NCBI GenBank assembly: GCA_029204225.1 | Contig: CM055106.1 | Span: forward strand, 50,351,325-50,415,324 | Length of the DNA: 64,000 nucleotides | Source: Diphasiastrum complanatum | Lineage: Eukaryota; Streptophyta; Lycopodiopsida; Lycopodiales; Lycopodiaceae | Reading direction: 5' to 3' | Shown: positions 1 to 49,495 of the stretch, in pieces | How the letters are laid out: each line of letters begins with the position of its first letter | Numbering within the stretch: position 1 is the stretch's first letter | Made by a program: the position numbers and the translations under genes | The notes under the pieces: generated by a model | Databases searched by the model: none | What the model was told of the DNA's origin: nothing | Seen by the model: the letters and a program-made list of their open reading frames with translations, nothing else

Positions 1-1430
1 ATCTATGGAGCCATGAAAGGCACCAATAGGAACTTCTACAAGCTAAATTCATAGCATGTTCCAAGTTCCAACATCTCGTTTCTCAAAAACCTCTAGACAT
101 CTCATTTATTGGATAACTGTCTTTATAATAGAGTCAAAATAATCATGTGAACTTTGAATTAGAAATTTTCAAATATACACAGGGTACCCCAATAGGTGGT
201 CCACTTGACCAGTGGGTCATTTTGGCATGCTATCAAAGCCAAAATCCTTCACATAAAGGTGGCGTTCGCAGTATTTTTTGGTGCTTGCTAAGGGAGAGTG
301 TTGGAGGAATTGTCAGTTGAAAGGATCACATCCTAGTACCAGATTGTGTGTGGCTAGGTGATTGGGGATGGGATCCCAATATGCGGCCTAGTGTTTCCAC
401 CCGGTTCAGAATCGACCTTTTCAGAATTGAAAGAATCGTGGTTCCGAACCAAGCCCCTCCAGAAAGAATCAGAAAGAATCGGCAAACCTTGCATTTTAAT
501 TTTATGTAATGCTTAAAAACATGTCAGGTAATATCTACGATGTCTACAATGTCTCCGAAATCTTATAAACACTAGATTGCTATTGACTACATGCATTTGA
601 AAGTCCGTTGTTGCTTGTTAAAAGCTGAAGCCTGAAAGCTGAAACTTAATTACAGAAATTAGAATGGGCAATGGACAATGTTGAATGGGCAATGGAGACA
701 ATCCAAACTTGTTTGTTGCATTGCATGTTCCAACTTCCACTTAACAATGAATATTGTAATTTATGATTTATTCATGTGGCATGATACATCATCATCGATT
801 GAAGAGTCAAGACTGAAGTGAGTAAATATGATACATTCATCAACGATCACACATCTATAGGTAGTAACTACTAGCTTGTAAATAGTGAGCAGTAAGCTAA
901 GTACATTGGAAAAACATTTGAATCAAAATTTAAAGTTACAACTTACATTGAAAAGCCAAATCGAATAGCATTCAAGTGAACAATGAATTATATAGTGAGC
1001 ACCAAACAATGTTTGATAGAATCGCAGTTTGCACCCCGAACCATGATTCAAACCGGCCCCCGGTTCGAACCACGGTTCAGTTCAAACCGCTGCTAATGAA
1101 AATCCTTTTTTTTTCCTCAAGAGTAAGACCATCATTCATGCATGTAGGCAATGGAAAAACAAATCTTCTCAAAACCATCACTAATGTGCGTCACTGCGTC
1201 GTGATCTAAAAGTCAAGTACAAACCGTAGAAGTAACATGTTGACAAATCACAGTTGTACGAGTTTATGTGCTTGTCTGAGGTAGATCACGATTCACATGT
1301 GTCTTCGTATCTCATTTACCTACCCTTGGCTCTCATCTATACTAAGTATAAGAAACTAAAGTTGTAAAGCCTCCATGAGGACTAACCAGACATGTTCCCT
1401 ACTACCTACTACCTACTGAATAGGATACAG
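1..1430. other. Stretch without recognisable genes
   Basis: AT-rich sequence in which I see no convincing coding region on either strand. At about 290-300 a purine run is followed by TGTTGGAGGAATT, which looks like a polypurine tract plus the start of a Copia-type LTR, but I found no second LTR. Around 1035-1080 there are short imperfect repeats built on GGTTCGAACC-like words. If the FGT1-like gene continues to the left, this is intron sequence. Confidence 0.4.
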
Positions 1431-1499
1431 TTTGCCACAGTCTAGAAATCAGACTCAATAACCATTGCCCAAGTTCCAAGTTCCAACCATATGGGAGAT

Positions 1500-2144
1500 T
1501 CGAAATCCATGCTTGTTCAGCCAGTGTATCAATCCACCCATGGTCAATTACACGCTAATTGTGGCATTCTTTACCAATGACCATTAAGATCCCATAATCC
1601 ATTCCATCTAGTACGACCCTCTAGAGGTATTCAAACCACCCATCCTCAAGCACATGGTCATGGAACTGCTCTGGACCAGATTTCTTCCATAAAGGATGCA
1701 ACACATGGTCAATTGTATGTATAGGCCTATGAAACCAATTCCATCTGCTCTCCAACTTGGCCTTTATCTCTTGAATCCTACAAATTAACAAATTAATGTC
1801 ATCGATTCAATTCGAGAAGGTTCCAATTTCACACTTGAGACTAGATTTGTAAAATGGAAATGAAAGAAATTAGAAGGGCTGAGGGGTCATAGTATATACT
1901 TGGCAAAACTCATTTCAGTGCATTGATCAAGCTACTCACCCAACCTTTCCATAAACTCATAGAGAAAGACCATGGTGGACCCCTTTCTATTTGTGAGTCG
2001 TAGAACGAAGTGGAGTGGCTGCAACACAACAACAATCGACCTTGCCGCATCCCAAAAGGCCAATGACAAGACAATGGTCTCAAATCCCCTAGATTGAGCT
2101 TCAATTGATCTGCTCCATTGTACCCATAGGTTAGCAACAATCAT
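1500..2144 (-). pseudogene. hAT transposase, C-terminal part
   Basis: The frame 2144-1932 carries FWDAARSIVVVLQPLHFVLR and ends in FLYEFMERLGE, the pattern of the hAT catalytic domain after the large insertion (a pair of helices, then a segment ending in a Y-E-A-M-like motif). Downstream on the same strand, about 1760-1500, a degenerate frame continues with an FHRPIHTIDHVLHPLW-like stretch that fits the same family. Stops interrupt it. The upstream half of the transposase lies beyond the inserted gypsy element. Family assignment is by pattern only. Confidence 0.6.
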
Positions 2145-2170
2145 TTGTCTAAGAGTGTGGTGTATGTTTA

Positions 2171-2372
2171 GGCGCCGCTTCCCGACGGTTATTAATCACC
2201 GCATCTCTGACAGCTTGTTAGGTGGTTACACCGGGTCACTACTTGTGACGCACCGGTCCCAACTTGGGACAGATGTCCTCGTCGGTCACCGACCCTTGCC
2301 AATACTAGGCCTCAGGCCCTCTGGTAACCGGCCGTGCCATGGTCATGATAGAGCCGTAACTGGGCTCTAACA
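2171..2372 (-). repeat. 3' LTR of the 2.1-7.2 kb gypsy element, truncated
   Basis: About 200 bp closely match 7020-7227, including the start TGTTAGAGCCCAGTTACGG on the minus strand. Just before it (plus coordinates 2373-2390) is a purine-rich polypurine tract, AGAGGAGGAAAGGAT. The distal 270 bp or so of the LTR are missing. Confidence 0.85.
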
Positions 2373-2515
2373 ATCCTTTCCTCCTCTGGCAAGTCATCGC
2401 TCCTTGATGACAAACTTTGGGTAAGACTTCTGCAAGCATTGTCGCGTCTCCCAGGTAGCATCTGACAACGGATGCCCTTTCCAAGTTACTAGATACTCTT
2501 GGAAACGAGGATTCC

Positions 2516-3811
2516 TCAATCGTCGTTCCCTTCGATTTCTGGCCCATGACCTGTCGTGTCTTTCTCCTCTAGAGACACTAGACCTTCCACCAGGCTATCG
2601 CCATCATGCGAACATTTCTTCAGTTTGCTTACATGAAATACTGGATGCACCTTGCATCCCCCAGGTAGTTGTAGCTTATAAGCTACTTGGCTCACCTTCT
2701 TCATAATCAACCATGGTCCACAATACCTAGGAGATAACTTGGCGCACTTTCCTGTGCGTAGCACCTTCGACTTCGAAGGGACTAGTAAATACACCCAATC
2801 TCCTTTTTCAAATTCTCGATAAGTACGGTTCTTACGGGTATAACTCTCTGCCCTAGCTACAGCCTTGGACAAGTTATCTCGTGCCATCTGTAGCTTCTGC
2901 TGCATCTGAGTCAAAAACTCTACAGCGCTAGGTACCCTACACGGAATCCCTATGATTGCAGGATTAAGTGGCCTGAAACCATAATTGAGCTCAAATGGAC
3001 TCGATCCAGTGGACACATGTCTCTTATCATTGTACGCGAACTCCAATAGCGGGAAATGCTTTACCCAGTCTATTTGCGTACTACTAACATATTCCCTAAG
3101 CATATCTTCCAAGATCTGGTTCACTCGCTCTGTCTGACCATCCATCTGAGGATGCTCAGAGCTACTCATCCGCAACTGTGTTCCCAGCTTGGCGAACACC
3201 TCAGTCCAAAAAAATCCCCGAAAACTTGGGATCCCTGTCAGACACAATGGACTTCGGAAGGCCATGCAACCTGTATTCTGAATAAACAACTCAACAACTT
3301 GTTGAGTTGTGACCTTCTTGGTCGTTGCGATGAAGTGAGCCATCTTGGAAAACCTGTCTACCACTACCATAACGGAATTTAATCCCTTCTAGGTCTTGGG
3401 TAGCCCAACAATAAAATCCATAGAAATGCTTTCCCACCTTCTTGTAGGTATCTTAAGTGGATGTAGCAAGCCCGGAGGACTTACTCTCTCGGCCTTGTTC
3501 ACTTGACAAGCCGTGCAATGCTGGACGTATTCTCTTACGTCTCGCTGTAGTCGTGGCCAGAAATAATGCCTTCTTATAAGTTCACTAGTCTTATCAATAC
3601 CCGGGTGCCCTGCGCAGGGACTATCATGGCATTCATGAAGTATCTTACGATGAAGATCTTTCACGTCTGGCACGAAAACTCTTCCATTTCTCAATAACAT
3701 ACCATCCTTCACAAAGTATGTTAGATATGTGCTGGTGTGTGCCTCTACGGAAGTGACAGCCTCAACTGACTCTTCCATTTGGTCGACTACCTTGCGCACA
3801 TCAGGCCACAC
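2516..3811 (-). pseudogene. Gypsy integrase (broken)
   Basis: The frame 3811-3389 carries the HHCC zinc-binding region (HECHDSPCAGHPGIDKTSELI and, later, CTACQVNKAE) and then SMDFIVGLPKT with the first catalytic Asp. The frame 3370-2516 continues with DRFSKMAHFIATT, the SSEHPQMDGQTERVNQ segment containing the last catalytic Glu, and a C-terminal part ending VHPVFHVSKLKKC. A stop separates the two frames. Around 3230-3260 a pair of compensating shifts disrupts the second catalytic Asp motif. I do not recognise an intact chromodomain downstream. Confidence 0.85.
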
Positions 3812-3835
3812 ACGCTGACAATGCGGGTCCTTTTC

Positions 3836-4962
3836 TTAAGCCTTCTTAATCTCCTCCATGAGAACACTGTCAACCACAGTAAAACTCATCTGATGCAGTA
3901 TCCGTGATAGTGCATCAGCGACCACATTTTCCTTCCCTCTTCGGAAGCGAATTTTCAAATGAAATTCCTGCATCAGCTCGGCCCACCGAGCTTTGCGGCC
4001 TTTCAAATCTGGCTGAGTGCAAAAATACTTTAAAGTATGATGATCTGTGTACACATAAAACTCGGCGCCATAAAAATAATGTCTCCACACCTTGAGCGCA
4101 TGTATGATCACATACAGCTCTTGCTTGTGTGTAGGATATCTTTGTTGAGTTGGTGTCAACTTTTTACTCTCAAAGGCTACGGGTCTACCCTCTTGGCTCA
4201 ACACTGCACCTACGGCAATGCCACTTGCATCCGTCTCTAGGTCAAACGGTTTTTGGGTATCAACAATTTTGAGGACTGAAGCTGTGGCCACCGACTCCTT
4301 CAAGTTCTCAAAACTATGTTGAGCTTCAGCATCTCACCGAACCACACTGATGTTTTTTCGTAACTGGCCCGTTAAAGGAGCAGCTATCCAAAAATAACTC
4401 CTAACAAACCGTCGGTAGAACTTACAAAAGCCTAAGAAAGATTGCAATTGGCGTATATCGGCAGGCCTCGGCCACTTCTTAACCACACCCACCTTGGCTG
4501 GGTCAACCGAAATACCCTCAGTTGTTTGATACGAGTCTTACACAACTCTGTCTTCTGAGCATTGGCGTACAAGACAGAAGCTTGTAACTTGCCAAACACG
4601 GTCTTGAGATGAATCTCATGCTTCTTGACCGCTTTACTATAAACTAATATATCATCAATAAAATTGACGACAAACTTACCCATATAGTCTCGCAAGACAT
4701 CGTTCATGAGCATCATGAACGTGGTTGGTGCATTGGTTAACCCAAATGGCATAACCAAAAACTCATAATGCCCGAAACGGTTTCGGAAGGCCGTCTTTTG
4801 GACGTCTTCAACTCGAATTTCCATTTGATGGTATCCACTTTTGAAATCTATCTTACTGAAAATGGTGTCACCTTGCAACGCATCCAGTAGATCATCAATC
4901 CTGGGCATCGGATATCTGTGCTTTACAGTGATCTTATTCAATCCTCTGTAATCCACACACAT
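3836..4962 (-). pseudogene. Gypsy reverse transcriptase and RNase H (broken)
   Basis: The frame 4962-4432 starts CVDYRGLNKITVKHRYPMP and contains MPFGLTNAPTTF and FIDDILVYS, the RT catalytic YxDD region with Phe for Tyr. The thumb is frame-shifted near 4500. The frame 4303-3836 is RNase H, with ETDASGIAVGAVLSQEGRP, a HKQELYVIIHALKVW segment and TDHHTLKYF. These belong to one pol polyprotein, now broken by stops. Confidence 0.88.
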
Positions 4963-5090
4963 CCAGAAACTACCATCCTTTTTCTTAACAAGTAAAATAG
5001 GAGAGGTGAAGGGTGAATAACTAGGACGGATGTACCCCAGCTTGAGTTACTCCTCCAACATCCTTCTCACTTCCTCTTCCTCTTTTAGGC

Positions 5091-6151
5091 TCATCCTATA
5101 AGGAGGCCTACATACTGGACTTGCCCTTGGAACAAGCTCAATACAATAGTCATGACACGACGAGTGTCCTCATCGACACTTACCAACAAGTCATCCAAAA
5201 TTTCGTCATCCTTGCCCTCATCTTGACGTTGAGGTAAAACATGGAGCTTCTTGCCCGTGCATCGAGGACAATCTTTGAAAAGATGCTTGCCAAGACAAAA
5301 AAAACACACTAAGGCTAGCTTGTCGCTCCAGATTCAGCCTTGGTGCGCAAATGACCTTCAAAGTTGAGAGCTCTAGCAACCGCCTCTTCTAAGGTCAAGC
5401 TTGCACCCTTCATTAAGCACTGAAGGCCTCAACTCTTCACGAAGGCCAAATATAAACTTGTGGACTACTAGCCACTCGGGAATCTCTTCTGGAATCTTGA
5501 TAAGCGTCTCACGATACTTATCGACATATTCTTGCACCATGTACTGCCTCTGACGATGCAAAAGCCAAGCATCCGTCGCACGCACATGCTCATGTGGAGG
5601 TATATACTGAGCTCTAAAACCCCGCTTGAAATCAATCCAAGTGGATGGAGCCTGATTAGACTTCAACAACTTGCGCCACCACCTGTCAGCAAAATCGGTG
5701 AAATGGTAAGTAGCTTTGTGGACCCACCAACCCTCATCAGTTGGGGCCCGCTTCAAATCAAAATATTCTTCCCACTTATGCAACCACTGATCTACTATAT
5801 CAGTAGTGCGTTGGGGAGTGTTTCCTGCGAAATGGGTAGGCTTAATATCTTTGTCTTCTGGGTAAGGTGGAAGTAACACAGGACAAAACGCCAAAGACGG
5901 GGATAAGGATAACGTGGAGCATCCTGTGAGGAGGATGCATAACCACCAGCTACAGAGGAGAGCATCGCTCCCATCTCTGCAACGGTCTTCTCCACACTAT
6001 CCATGCGAGCTTGCACAAAAGGGGAAACACCAGCAGGCGAACTAGCAGCCACTGTAGGCGGGTTACGGTCAGGGCTAAGCATAGGGCTGGGTGGTGGTGA
6101 TTGGAAGGCAACAGGAGGGCTAAGCAGAATATCAACTCTATCATCTTCCAT
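5091..6151 (-). pseudogene. Gypsy gag with CCHC zinc knuckle (broken)
   Basis: The frame 6151-5795 is a low-complexity Pro/Ser-rich N-terminus with a short coiled-coil-like segment (MDSVEKTVAEMG). The frame 5894-5373 is the capsid-like core with WLHKWEEYFDL, FADRWWRKLLKS and YVDKYRETLIKIPEEIPEW. The frame 5309-5091 holds a CFFCLGKHLFKDC zinc knuckle. No intact protease was seen between the knuckle and RT, so that part is deleted or very diverged. Confidence 0.8.
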
Positions 6152-6734
6152 TATGGATAAACAAAGGACAGCACAAAATCAAAACTCTGAAATTGCACTT
6201 GTAGAAAAACAACGAGAGAAAACAAATCTGACCAAAGCTTTTGAAACAGCAAGATAGAACTAGACAAAAAGGGAAATAAAAGAGTGAGCTCTCCCTGAAA
6301 TCCAATTGGCTGTTTTGCCGACTGTAGGTGCGCTAGAAAAAGGAAACAGCAGTCTGTCTTGTTGCCCCACCAGCAAGGCAAACTGTGGCTTTCAACTGAC
6401 AAAATACCCCCCACAGAAAAACGCTGACCCTGCAGCCAGAAGAACGCTGGTTCTGCCTTTGAAATCACCCGAAATGTCCACACAAAAAGGGTCTCTAGAC
6501 AAATAGCGCTGGACAACTGCCTCAGGCCCAAACAAACGCAACAAATCCTCCCTCCAAAAGTGCAATGGACCAGCACGAGCAGTCCGCTGATCTTGCCTCC
6601 GAAAACGTTACCACAAAACACCCCGAAAAAAAAATGTTTTGGAGAGGGCGTTGGATCTGCACTGGACCCGTGCGCCGCTCAGATTTCTCTTTGAAAAACA
6701 CTCATTCCCCCTTCCAAACTCTCTCTAGAACGAG

Positions 6735-6747
6735 GCTCTAATACCAA
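6735..6747 (-). other. Primer binding site (initiator Met-tRNA type)
   Basis: Minus-strand TTGGTATTAGAGC follows the 5' LTR end by one base. It is one substitution from the plant LTR-element PBS complementary to initiator methionine tRNA. Confidence 0.75.
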
Positions 6748-6748
6748 T

Positions 6749-7227
6749 TGTCACAAGCAAGTCTCTCCAAGCTCGTGAATCCTAGAAGGCTGATGTGTAG
6801 AATGAACCTCCCAATCGTAGGCACCCCCCCTCTTTGAGTCCTACCTGCTATTCCTGTCAAGTGGCACATGGCATCCACCTGTGGGTGATCAATCCACCTA
6901 GCATGCATGACCCCTGTGACCTGTGAATACTAAGTGGCTCATAGGGTACCACCCCCATGCCCCGTCAAAGACCAATGACCCACTAGGTCACCCTGGCTAC
7001 TTGCCGGCTAGCATCTCGTAACTAACGGGTAGGATCCCGACGGTCATTAATCACTGCATCTCTGACAGCTTGTCAGGCGGTTACACCGGGTAACTACTTG
7101 TGACGCACCGGTCCCAACTTGGGACAGATGTCCTCGTCGGTCACCGACCCTTGCCAATACTAGGCCTCAGGCCCTTTGGTAACCGGCCATGCCGAGGTCA
7201 TGATAGAGCCGTAACTGGGCTTTAACA
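6749..7227 (-). repeat. 5' LTR of the 2.1-7.2 kb gypsy element
   Basis: A 479-bp LTR, read on the minus strand, beginning TGTTAAAGCCC and ending TGACA before the primer binding site. Its first 200 bp or so recur at 2171-2372. Confidence 0.85.
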
Positions 7228-7344
7228 AAAAACCAGATAAAGCTTAAGCTAACTGCTAATCTCTAAACCCTAAACTCCAAACCCATGTTCTACCATTGAA
7301 AATAAGACATCTATCATCAAGAATCAAGATTCAAAATTCAAACC

Positions 7345-8800
7345 TCATGGGACAAGTCTAAGGCTCTCCAAATTTTTGAACCCTCTACAAATTGCAAGGA
7401 CTTTTGGTTTCCTGGTGACAAACCTCACCAAGAACTGTGCAGTGTCAAGGACCTCTTTCACCCAAGGAAGAGTTGGACAAAAGCAAGACATGTCACATGT
7501 ATGAGTCATGAAGAAAAGCAAAGACAAACTAGTTACAAGGTCCAAGGGGAGCAATTTTGAAGATTGAGAGCAAACGCAGGAGTTCTGACTCCTCAAACAA
7601 CAATCACCACATGTAGAATCTTCAAACTTCAACGTTCAATCTAGATGCAAGAATTGTAGAAGTTACTACTAAGTAATAAGTTGTAACCATTTACTAGGAT
7701 ACACATGCAATGTCCTCAAATAGTAGGTCAATGTTGTATGCAATGCATGGAGTTCAAAAGATAGAGGGGTGATTCTCCATCACCCAATCCCCCATGGTTT
7801 TGCAATTTGCAGCATTGTCAGTAATGACTTGCACAACATTTTGAGGGCCCACCTCCTCGATCATGTGCACAATGTGTGAGTAGATGTACTCACCTATAAC
7901 AAATTGCAATGAGTATTGAGCATCATATTTCATTATATGTAACATGTTTAAAACCCTAAATTCTCATAGAGCACTGACTCTTGAGCAACGACCCATGAGC
8001 ATCAAATGATTTAAAATTCTAATCAGCAATGACCAATGAGCATTGAAATCTAACACATGTCATGCATTCATTACTCACCTAAAACAATGGTGCTAGGTGT
8101 CAATATGTCGATAGCTCTCAAGAACATGGTGCCCACATAGGAAGACACTAGAATATTAAGGATATGATGCCTCCTATTGTCACTCCAACCATCAGTCATG
8201 ATGGTGCACCCGAATTGTTTCCATGATTCACAAACGGGGGACTCCAATTCTTTAGTTACATCCTGAACCTCCCTCATCAAATGTGTGGTGCGTAGGGACT
8301 CCATACTAGGTCCACGAGATCTGGCCCCTGTCGTGACAACACTTGTAACATATTCCTCCAAGCATGAGTCTTTGCTAGATGGAAGGGGAGGTCACAACGG
8401 TAGAAGAGTCTTCCGATAGCCATGTCTACCTTATTCTTGTTGTCACCGCGAAATGACTGCACATAATATTCTCTACCAATAACAACACCTCTGTGGGGGC
8501 TCTAGAAAAAGAGGGGCGAACTACATCTACATGTGGTGTGTTGGTCTCTGCCTCTGTGTCAACCTAACCTCAAGTGGATGCATGATGCCTAGCAACTAAC
8601 AATGCAAATTCATCATGCACATTGTGAAATTCAAATTTCAAAAGAAAAAGTTTAAAGGATTAGGTCACAAGTGTATGATGCCTCCACTGCAATTGGAGGA
8701 ATGATCTGCTCTCTCCGAGTAGCTCTTGGTCTCGCAATCATGCTTGTAGCTCACATGGCAATAATTGCACGTCCATGATTTTGTGCCCGTATGTCGAAGC
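7345..8800 (-). pseudogene. hAT transposase, N-terminal and central parts
   Basis: About 8800-8680 (minus) reads GTKSWTCNYCHVSYKHD, resembling a BED zinc finger with CxxC. The frame 8361-8071 carries TIMTDGWSDNRRHHILNILV, with the first catalytic Asp region of hAT enzymes. The frame 7945-7754 carries VITDNAANCKTMGDW, the second catalytic Asp region. The frame 7632-7345 contains LPWVKEVLDTAQFLVRFVT. The frames are separated by stops or former introns. The C-terminal part lies across the gypsy insertion at 1500-2144. Confidence 0.7.
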
Positions 8801-8830
8801 AACTGTGACATGATCCCATACAGGATCTCT

Positions 8831-10135
8831 AGTTCTCACCATGACTCCCAACTCCCAAGTTCTATCTCCTATCCCTAGATCCTAAACTAACTCCTAACTC
8901 TCCTAAAACACCATATAGAAAATGTTTGCAATAGTGCATGGACGATTTAAATGTTTGGTTATACCTTGTAAAGTGTAGTTCCAAATGCTATGAAAATTTT
9001 AGAGCCATGTTTATGGCCATAGAGATTTAGACTATTGAGTGTTAGGAGTAATGCTTTAGGACTTGGAAGTGTTGAGTGTTGAGTGTTGTTTTCAATGTAC
9101 ATATGTATTATGTGATTTAGCAGAGTAGTAACCAATAAGCAGATAGTATGCATTCTTTAACACATCTAACGCCATTTAATAAAGCTACAACTTATTGGGC
9201 AATCCAACTAGATATTTGAAACTTAATAGTTGAGACATCACAAGATCACATAGGGCTCTCATCACCAATACCCTCATCTATATCATCATTGGTGTCCATC
9301 TCATCCGCAATCTCCTCCTAACGCTCAAAGTCTCCCTCTTGCAGCCATTGCTTTATTGAGTCCCCTAGCCATGGACATGGTGACCCTATGTTGCCTCCTC
9401 TCCTCATGTGCCATCACAATGAAGCTTTGCAAAGATGTTGTCATTTATAGTAGCCTTAGGGCACGTTTGGCTTGCTTCAATGTCGAAAGAAAGAGTGGAC
9501 TCATCAAAAGTTTACCTATCTAGGATGGCCATCCTATGGCATGTGTTTGATTAGCATGAGGTTGGTTATGCAGTAAACCGACCAATTGCACAGATGTACA
9601 ATAAACCTGTTGTGTCTCTTTTGTGTATATAAAAGATCGTGTCCTACTTTGCTCGTAGGCTGAAATGGAGCAATCACGATCACAAATACATGTGGCGAAT
9701 GCAATGAGATCAAGGCCCCCTTGCCAACAACAGCCCACCATGCCATTGGCTCCACCCAAAATTCTCTCCACAGCCATCTCTCCAAGGAAACATTCATGCT
9801 TGCCCTCTTTCACGTCACATTGGGTTTTTAGGAACTTTGTCGTCAAAAGTTTGTTAAATTAGGTGGGTCCCATTTTCACATGGTATCAGAGCTAGAACCC
9901 TTCACATTCAATAGTCTTGTAGAACTTGAAGGGTTCTAGCTCTCATACCATGTCAAAGTTACCCATTATTCATGTGGGCTATCATAGTACTTCCACGAAT
10001 CGTGATTCATTGGCTGACAAATAACGATTCATCAATGAATCGAATGGTTCGGATTCTAATCGAAAAGAATCAGGACTATAATTCTTTTTGCTACAACCAG
10101 GGCCTGATTCCTATCGCATTTCATTTTTTACCCTT
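8831..10135. other. Non-coding stretch with repeat debris
   Basis: No gene is supported. A minus-strand frame near 9450-9250 is rich in Asp/Glu and could be a remnant of another transposase, but nothing in it is diagnostic. At 9460 a GGGCACGTTTGG-like sequence resembles a hAT or MITE end, but I found no partner. The palindrome at 9878-9953 is listed separately. If the downstream FGT1 exon lies left of the window, this is intron. Confidence 0.4.
9878..9953. repeat. Palindrome whose arms contain an LTR-element primer binding site
   Basis: Two 25-nt arms (9878-9902 and 9929-9953) are reverse complements with one mismatch, separated by 26 nt. The left arm contains TGGTATCAGAGC, the standard primer binding sequence of plant LTR elements. 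The right arm has the inverse with one change. Confidence 0.8.
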
Positions 10136-10149
10136 TTTTGCGCCTCTTT

Positions 10150-10275
10150 CAAGGGAAAGAGAATAGGAGAGAGGGAGAAACTTGAGGAGAGGAGAAGGGA
10201 GAAAGAAGAGGAGAGAAGAGAGGAGAGAGGAAAGAGGAGAGAAGAGAGGAGAGAGAGGAGGAGAGAGGAAATGTT
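10150..10275 (+). repeat. Purine-rich low-complexity tract
   Basis: About 125 bp made almost only of A and G on the plus strand (GAGGAGAGAAGAG-like units). The Arg/Glu-rich and Ser/Leu-rich frames across it are artefacts of composition. Confidence 0.9.
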
Positions 10276-10674
10276 TGAATGTGTTAGGTTAATGTTCATT
10301 GTTAAATGCACTTTGAAGGAGAGAAATTAGAATAGAAGTTAGGAGAAGTTAGATCCTAGGTGTTTAGTATTATTAGCCAGTACTATTAGGTAAATGAAGG
10401 AGAAAGGCTAGAGCTAGGAGTTGGAAGAGAGACTAGCAGAGGAGGCATCAGAATTTAGGCAAGAGGCGTGTGTGGGTGAATTTAGTTTTAGGTGGTACAC
10501 CCAAATAGCTGTTTTGCAAAGCCCTATGTGAAAAAACCAAGAAAAATGATTCTGTTTAGAAATTTTATTTTTCTCCAAGGATCAAAAGGCTTTGATTCAA
10601 AACATTGTGGATTTCAGAACGATGTGCAACTATGAGAGGTCATATAACAGGAGGAATCCTGGACAAAGCTTAAC

Positions 10675-49495
<38,821 letters not shown>

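Larger units (their letters stand above)
2145..7227 (-). mobile_element. Ty3/gypsy LTR retrotransposon, defective, nested in the hAT element
   Basis: Read on the minus strand, the order is LTR (7227-6749), primer binding site, gag with a CCHC knuckle, reverse transcriptase, RNase H, integrase, polypurine tract and a shortened LTR (2372 to about 2171). That gene order is typical of Ty3/gypsy. The frames are broken by several shifts and stops. The second LTR keeps only about 200 of 479 bp, so no target duplication can be read. The flanks on both sides are hAT transposase, which shows the order of insertion. Confidence 0.85.
1480..8830 (-). mobile_element. Degenerate hAT DNA transposon, split by a gypsy element
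   Basis: Pieces of a plant hAT transposase of the DUF659 type lie in the correct order on the minus strand from about 8800 down to about 1500: a BED-like zinc finger, the DUF659 core, the middle of the catalytic domain and the C-terminal part. The order is interrupted only by the gypsy element at 2145-7227, so the LTR element landed inside the transposon. I could not define terminal inverted repeats or an 8-bp target duplication, so the limits are approximate. Stops and frame changes separate the pieces, so the copy is inactive. Confidence 0.7.

Noticed and set aside
2155-2370. 71-codon plus-strand frame
   Set aside because: It lies in the LTR, with a second copy at 7020-7227; no protein support.
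9520-9846. 108-codon minus frame
   Set aside because: No recognisable domain; adjacent to repeat debris, and an overlapping frame is equally long.
10088-10330. Arg/Glu-rich 80-codon frame
   Set aside because: It comes from the purine tract at 10150-10275.
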